Source of the DNA: Gemmatimonadaceae bacterium
GTDB lineage: Bacteria > Gemmatimonadota > Gemmatimonadetes > Gemmatimonadales > Gemmatimonadaceae
Direction of reading: 5' to 3'
DNA: 64,000 nt
NCBI GenBank assembly: GCA_035606695.1
Contig: DATNEW010000027.1
Location: forward strand, 186,001 to 250,000
Shown here: piece by piece, positions 60,088-64,000 of the stretch
How the letters are laid out: every line of letters begins with the position of its first letter
How positions within the stretch are numbered: position 1 is the stretch's first letter
Made by a program: the position numbers and the translations under genes
Notes under the pieces: generated by a model
Seen by the model: the letters and a program-made list of their open reading frames with translations, nothing else
Told to the model about the DNA's origin: nothing
Database searches by the model: none

Positions 60088-62514
60088 ATGAACGATACGC
60101 CCATCACACCGCAACGCATTCTGCCGCCGACCTACTCGCCGAACGTCGAGGCGGCGGCCGACGGCGTCGATCGCGACTCGTTTCTGGCGTCCGTGCTCGA
60201 GGTCGTCGCGCTCGTCCGTCGCCGCTTCTGGCTCGTGCTGCTCGTGACGGCAACGACGGTCGGCATCGGCACCTATCTCGTCCTGCAACAAAAGCCGGTG
60301 TATCGCGCCACCGGCGTCATTCGCCTTTCGAATCTCCGGCGCACGATCTCCGGCGGCCTGGCCGATGACGAATTGGACAAAGTCGGCGCGGTCACCGACC
60401 CCGTGCTGTCGCAGATTCAGGTGCTTCGGAGCCGCGCGCTTGCCGACGAAGTCGTTCAGAAAGAAGGTTTGCGCCTGCAAGCCGGGACGCACACCCTGCC
60501 GCCCGGCGTGATTCGCGACGTCGCGGTGAGCCGCGATGCCGCGCCGCGCCTGCTGCATCTTCGATTCGACAAGGCCGGCGTGCGAATCGACGAGCTGTCC
60601 AAGCTCGGACTCGTCGCGTACGGCACACCGATCGACATCGGCGGCGGCACGTTCGTCGTCGATCATCGTCCGTCGATCGAGACCGCCGACCTCGCGATCG
60701 TGACCAACGATGCCGCCGTCGACGGTTTCATCCGGAATCTCCGCGCCACCGTGCGCGATCGCACGGACATCATCGACGTCGACTACGCCTCGGCCGATCC
60801 GGCGGTGTCGCAGCGCGTGGTGAATTCCACCATCCTGTCGTTCCAGGCGCTCAGCGCGCGCACCGCGCAGCAGCAGTCGGTGCGCCGGCGCGAGTTCGTC
60901 GAAGGGCAACTCGCCAAGGCCGACGCGCAGCTCTCCGAGGCGCAGCTGGCCCTCAACAATTTCCGAAGCCACCAGCATCTCTACAGCCCGCAGGACAAGA
61001 TCCGCGGCGAACAAACCGCGATGTCCACGCTCGACACGCGACGCCAGGAGCTCGCGAGCGATCGCGACACGTACGTATCGCTGCTCGGCGCGTTGTCGAA
61101 GAAATCGGGAACGAGCACGGATAATCTCGCCGCGGTCGCGTCGTCGCCGGGCTTGCAGCAGAACGCGCTCATCGGGCAGCTGTTCTCGCAACTGCTTCAT
61201 CTGCAGGGCGTCCGCGATTCGCTCACGACCGGCGTGTGGAGCACCCCAGCCTCGAGCCCCGACGTACGGCGACTCGACACGATGATCGTCGGCACCCAGC
61301 AAAAGATCGTGAGCGCGGTGCAGGGCCAGATTACCGCCGTCGATGCACGCCTCGCCGCACTCGACGACCTGCGACAGAAATCCGACGCCGAGATGGCGCG
61401 CTTGCCCAGCGCCGAAGCAGAGGAGGTGACGCTGCGCGCCCAGGTCGAGGCCTACCAGCGGAGCGCCGAGCGGTTGCAGGACGAGCTGCAACACGCACAG
61501 TTGGACGAAGCGGTCGAAGCCGGCCAGGTCGAGATCGTCGATCGCGCTCCGCTGCCGCGCGCGCCGATCGGCGCGTCGCGTCGCACGACGCTGATCTTCG
61601 CGCTCATCCTCGGCTTGATGCTCGGCAGCTCCGCGGCGTATCTCCTCGAGAATCGCCGGCCCGTCATTCGCCGGCGCGAAGGACTCTCCGACGCGCTGCA
61701 CATCCCGACGCTTGGCCTCATTCCGCAGGTGAAGCACGACATGCCGGCGTTCTATCGGCGGCGCAACGTGGACCGCCGCCAGGGAACTGGACTCATCCCC
61801 ACTCGGCACGGGCGGCCGGCGGTGACCGAGCTCGCGACGCTCTCCGCGGCCGGCTCGTCAGGCGCCGAGGCGTATCGCACGCTGCGTACGAATCTGATGT
61901 TCTCGACGTTCGCGCCGACCACGAAGGTCCTCGTCGTCACGAGCGCGTGCCCGGGTGAAGGCAAGACGACCACGTCGACGAACCTCGCGATCACGTACGC
62001 GCAACAAGGCTTCCGCGTCCTGCTCGTGGACTGCGATCTGCGGCGTCCGACCGTGCACAAGGTATTTAAGGTTTCCTCACAGCCTGGCGTCGCCGACGTG
62101 ATCCTCGGCAAAGCGACGCCGACCGAAGCGATTCGCGAGAGCGGCGTCGTGAATCTCTCGGTGTTGCCGGCGGGAACCATTCCGCCCAACCCGACGGAGC
62201 TTCTGGGCAGCGAAGCCGGACGCGCGCTGCTGGAGTCGCTGGCCAAGACGTACAACGTGATCATCGTCGACACACCGCCGCTGCTCCTGGCCTCGGACGC
62301 GGCCATCCTCGGCTCGACGGCCGGCGGCGTGCTGCTGGTTGTGCGCGCGGGCAGAACCGAACGTGGCACCGCGCAGGCGGCCGTGCAGCAACTGTTCGCC
62401 GTCGGTGCGCGCGTACTCGGCAGCGTGCTCAATGATCCGGACGCGGAAGTCGCCAAGTACACATCGTCGTACTACAACTATTACTACTACAACTACGAGT
62501 CGGCGCGCAGTTAG
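60088..62514 (+). CDS. Polysaccharide co-polymerase / BY-kinase (Wzc-type tyrosine autokinase)
   Basis: 808 residues. N-terminal Wzz domain with helix 1 (FWLVLLVTATTVGIGTYLVL, ~49-68), a long periplasmic coiled-coil stretch (~260-480) and helix 2 (LIFALILGLMLGSSAAYLL, ~508-526). The cytoplasmic kinase has Walker A PGEGKTT at 622-628, Walker A' with Asp648 and Asp650 (LLVDCDLRRP) and Walker B VIIVDTPP. The tail, residues 791-808, has eight Tyr in 18 residues, the substrate of trans-phosphorylation. It sets chain length and export together with the Wza-type protein six bases upstream. No matching low-molecular-weight phosphatase is seen in the window. Confidence 0.93.
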   Translation: MNDTPITPQRILPPTYSPNVEAAADGVDRDSFLASVLEVVALVRRRFWLVLLVTATTVGIGTYLVLQQKPVYRATGVIRLSNLRRTISGGLADDELDKVGAVTDPVLSQIQVLRSRALADEVVQKEGLRLQAGTHTLPPGVIRDVAVSRDAAPRLLHLRFDKAGVRIDELSKLGLVAYGTPIDIGGGTFVVDHRPSIETADLAIVTNDAAVDGFIRNLRATVRDRTDIIDVDYASADPAVSQRVVNSTILSFQALSARTAQQQSVRRREFVEGQLAKADAQLSEAQLALNNFRSHQHLYSPQDKIRGEQTAMSTLDTRRQELASDRDTYVSLLGALSKKSGTSTDNLAAVASSPGLQQNALIGQLFSQLLHLQGVRDSLTTGVWSTPASSPDVRRLDTMIVGTQQKIVSAVQGQITAVDARLAALDDLRQKSDAEMARLPSAEAEEVTLRAQVEAYQRSAERLQDELQHAQLDEAVEAGQVEIVDRAPLPRAPIGASRRTTLIFALILGLMLGSSAAYLLENRRPVIRRREGLSDALHIPTLGLIPQVKHDMPAFYRRRNVDRRQGTGLIPTRHGRPAVTELATLSAAGSSGAEAYRTLRTNLMFSTFAPTTKVLVVTSACPGEGKTTTSTNLAITYAQQGFRVLLVDCDLRRPTVHKVFKVSSQPGVADVILGKATPTEAIRESGVVNLSVLPAGTIPPNPTELLGSEAGRALLESLAKTYNVIIVDTPPLLLASDAAILGSTAGGVLLVVRAGRTERGTAQAAVQQLFAVGARVLGSVLNDPDAEVAKYTSSYYNYYYYNYESARS

Positions 62515-63543
62515 ATGGCCACTTATCTGATCACGGGCGGCGCCGGGTTCATCGGTTCCAGCCTGGCCGATGCGTTGTTGCAGCACGGCCATCGTGTGCT
62601 CGTCATCGACGATCTGTCGACCGGGCGGCTCGAGAACATCGCGCATCTGAAGGACCACCCGTCCTTCCATTTCGCGCGGTCGAGCATCGACAACGAGCTC
62701 GTGCTCGACCGGCTCGCGTCGGAGAGCGACATCATCGTGCATCTGGCCGCCGCGGTCGGCGTGCGATTGATCGTCGAGCAGCCGGTGCGCACCATCGAAA
62801 CGAACATCATGGGCACCGAGGCCGTGCTGAAAGCGGCGATGCGGTACGGTGCGCGCGTGCTGATCGCGAGCACGTCCGAGGTCTACGGCAAGGGCACGCA
62901 GTTCCCGTTCACCGAATGCGACGATGTGCTCCTCGGCTCGACGGACAAGAGCCGCTGGGCGTACGCCGCCAGCAAGATGATCGACGAGTTTCTGGGCCTC
63001 GCGTATTTTCGCGAGTACAACCTGCCGGTCGTGCCGATTCGCTTCTTCAATACGATCGGCCCGCGCCAGTCCGGCGAATACGGCATGGTCGTGCCGCGGT
63101 TGCTGCGCCAGGCGATCGCGCGCGAGCCGCTCACCGTGTTCGGGGACGGCCGCCAGCAGCGCTGCTTCTGTTCGGTGGACGACGTCGTCGACGCCATCCA
63201 GCTGCTCGCCGAGCACCCGGCCGCGCCGGGGCAGGTGTTCAATGTCGGAAATCCGTATGAGGAAATTTCAATTCTAGAACTGGCAGAACGTATTCGGGCA
63301 TTGACCGGCTCGGGGTCCGAGATCACGTTCGTGCCGTACGCCAAGGCGTACGCGCCGGGATTCGAGGACATGGATCGCCGCGTGCCCAACATCGCGCGCC
63401 TCGAGGCGCTCGCCGGCTGGCGCCCGCGCCGTTCGCTCGACGAAACGCTGCGCTCCATTCACGGATGGATGCTCGCCGAGGCGTTCTCGTTGCCGATGCA
63501 GGGCGCGACGCCGCTCGTTCCGCGCCCATACGTCGTTCGATAG
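62515..63543 (+). CDS. NAD-dependent sugar-nucleotide epimerase/dehydratase
   Basis: 342 residues, starting directly after the kinase stop. Extended SDR signature: NAD loop TGGAGFIG (7-14), STSEVYG with the active Ser, and the catalytic Tyr140-x3-Lys144 (WAYAASK). NTIGPRQSGEYGMVVPRLL and QQRCFCSVDDVVDAI match the UDP-glucose 4-epimerase / UDP-glucuronate decarboxylase / dTDP-glucose dehydratase group. The exact reaction cannot be fixed from sequence. It supplies an activated sugar for the locus. Confidence 0.87.
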   Translation: MATYLITGGAGFIGSSLADALLQHGHRVLVIDDLSTGRLENIAHLKDHPSFHFARSSIDNELVLDRLASESDIIVHLAAAVGVRLIVEQPVRTIETNIMGTEAVLKAAMRYGARVLIASTSEVYGKGTQFPFTECDDVLLGSTDKSRWAYAASKMIDEFLGLAYFREYNLPVVPIRFFNTIGPRQSGEYGMVVPRLLRQAIAREPLTVFGDGRQQRCFCSVDDVVDAIQLLAEHPAAPGQVFNVGNPYEEISILELAERIRALTGSGSEITFVPYAKAYAPGFEDMDRRVPNIARLEALAGWRPRRSLDETLRSIHGWMLAEAFSLPMQGATPLVPRPYVVR

Positions 63544-63773
63544 CCATCCGTCGACGTGATAGGTCCTGCTCTCTGAGGCGGGGACAAGCGGGCAGAATGT
63601 CCACTGTTGATGCGTAAACACTAATATTTCCCTCGGAAACTGCGGCATTTCGTGACAACCTCTTGCGAATGTCTGTGACCGAGGGGCATAATGCCCGCCC
63701 GTCGCTCGACGGGCCTGGAATGACCGACGTTGGTCGTTGACGCGCGCCGCACGCAATTCCCTCCGCGGGCGTA
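63544..63773 (+). promoter_or_regulatory. Intergenic region with palindromes before the WecA-like gene
   Basis: 230 bases without a gene. There are two adjacent inverted repeats: GGGCA/TGCCC (63684-63696) and GCCCGTCG/CGACGGGC (63697-63714, two-base centre). A TAATAT hexamer at 63622-63627 in an AT-rich patch is a possible -10. The palindromes may end the epimerase transcript or bind a regulator of the next gene. Confidence 0.45.
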
Positions 63774-64000
63774 ATGACGTTTCTCGCGCTCTCTCTTGTA
63801 GCCATCCTCGCGTACGCGTTCTCGGCGGCCGCCGTGCCGTTGATCGTGCGTGTCGCGGAGCGCCATCGGCTGCTCGATTTCCCCGACGAAGAGCGTCGCG
63901 GACATTCCAAGGCCGTCCCGCGTCTCGGCGGCGTCGCCGTCTTCATCGGCATGGCGAGCGTGCTTGGTCTCGCCGCCGTCGTCGGACGACTCGGAATCTC
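63774..64000 (+). CDS. Undecaprenyl-phosphate sugar-1-phosphate transferase (WecA/TagO/MraY-like), 5' part
   Basis: 75 codons visible, running off the window. The first helix (FLALSLVAILAYAFSAAAVPLIV) and then LLDFPDEERRGHSKAVPRLGGVAVFIG match the strongly conserved start of the WecA/MraY family (D-x-P-x...R-x-x-H-x...P-x-x-GG). It would attach the first sugar phosphate to undecaprenyl phosphate and so start the repeat unit. It is separated from the rest of the locus by a palindrome-rich gap, so it may be controlled on its own. Confidence 0.88.
   Translation, partial: MTFLALSLVAILAYAFSAAAVPLIVRVAERHRLLDFPDEERRGHSKAVPRLGGVAVFIGMASVLGLAAVVGRLGI

Overview
The window is GC-rich, gene-dense bacterial chromosome with no rRNA, tRNA, CRISPR array, phage or insertion sequence that I can recognise. 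The gene content suggests a soil-type member of Gemmatimonadota or a close relative: an orphan duplicated FtsX/MacB permease behind a PadR regulator, large secreted Asp-box (BNR) proteins, a DUF5117-type zinc metalloprotease, a plant-type FabI and many secreted proteins of unknown function. That assignment is inference from family content; no marker gene proves it.

Left part (1-16.9 kb) is mostly housekeeping and secreted enzymes: a truncated lipoprotein metalloprotease, an alpha/beta hydrolase, the PadR-permease pair, a methyltransferase, an NHL/SMP-30-like lipoprotein, an 11-Asp-box secreted protein, FabI, a single-domain response regulator, a phospholipase-D-like synthase overlapping a PAP2 phosphatase, a 2H phosphoesterase, a PLP decarboxylase and an ATP10-like protein. 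From 17.0 to 21.3 kb lies an atypical chaperone-usher-like set (two small exported subunit-like proteins, a PapD-like chaperone, an outer-membrane usher with a C-terminal CnaB-like domain), followed by a secreted protein of unknown function. Then come a TlpA-CcdA thiol-redox pair divergent from a Met-rich exported protein, a MarR-GNAT fusion under a 38-bp dyad, the ABC-F factor EttA, and a sigma factor, membrane anti-sigma factor and TPR-CHAT protease module (29.2-33.7 kb).

The right 26 kb (38.2-64 kb, running off the window) is a surface or extracellular polysaccharide locus. It starts with a short RfaH/UpxY-like NusG paralogue whose leader carries a perfect 10-bp hairpin and an ops-like GCGGTAGC element. 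It continues with an asparagine synthase, ten glycosyltransferases, three FkbM methyltransferases, an acyltransferase, a Wzy/ligase-type protein and a Wzx-type flippase. Most of these genes are stitched together by 1-8 bp stop/start overlaps. Wza-type exporter, Wzc-type tyrosine autokinase, sugar-nucleotide epimerase and WecA-like initiating transferase genes follow. The simplest model is a Wzx/Wzy-dependent polysaccharide assembled on undecaprenyl phosphate, controlled by phosphorylation of a Tyr-rich kinase tail and by processive antitermination.

Four of the five convergent gene junctions carry a compact hairpin that includes or abuts the stop codons. This looks like the local style of bidirectional transcript end.
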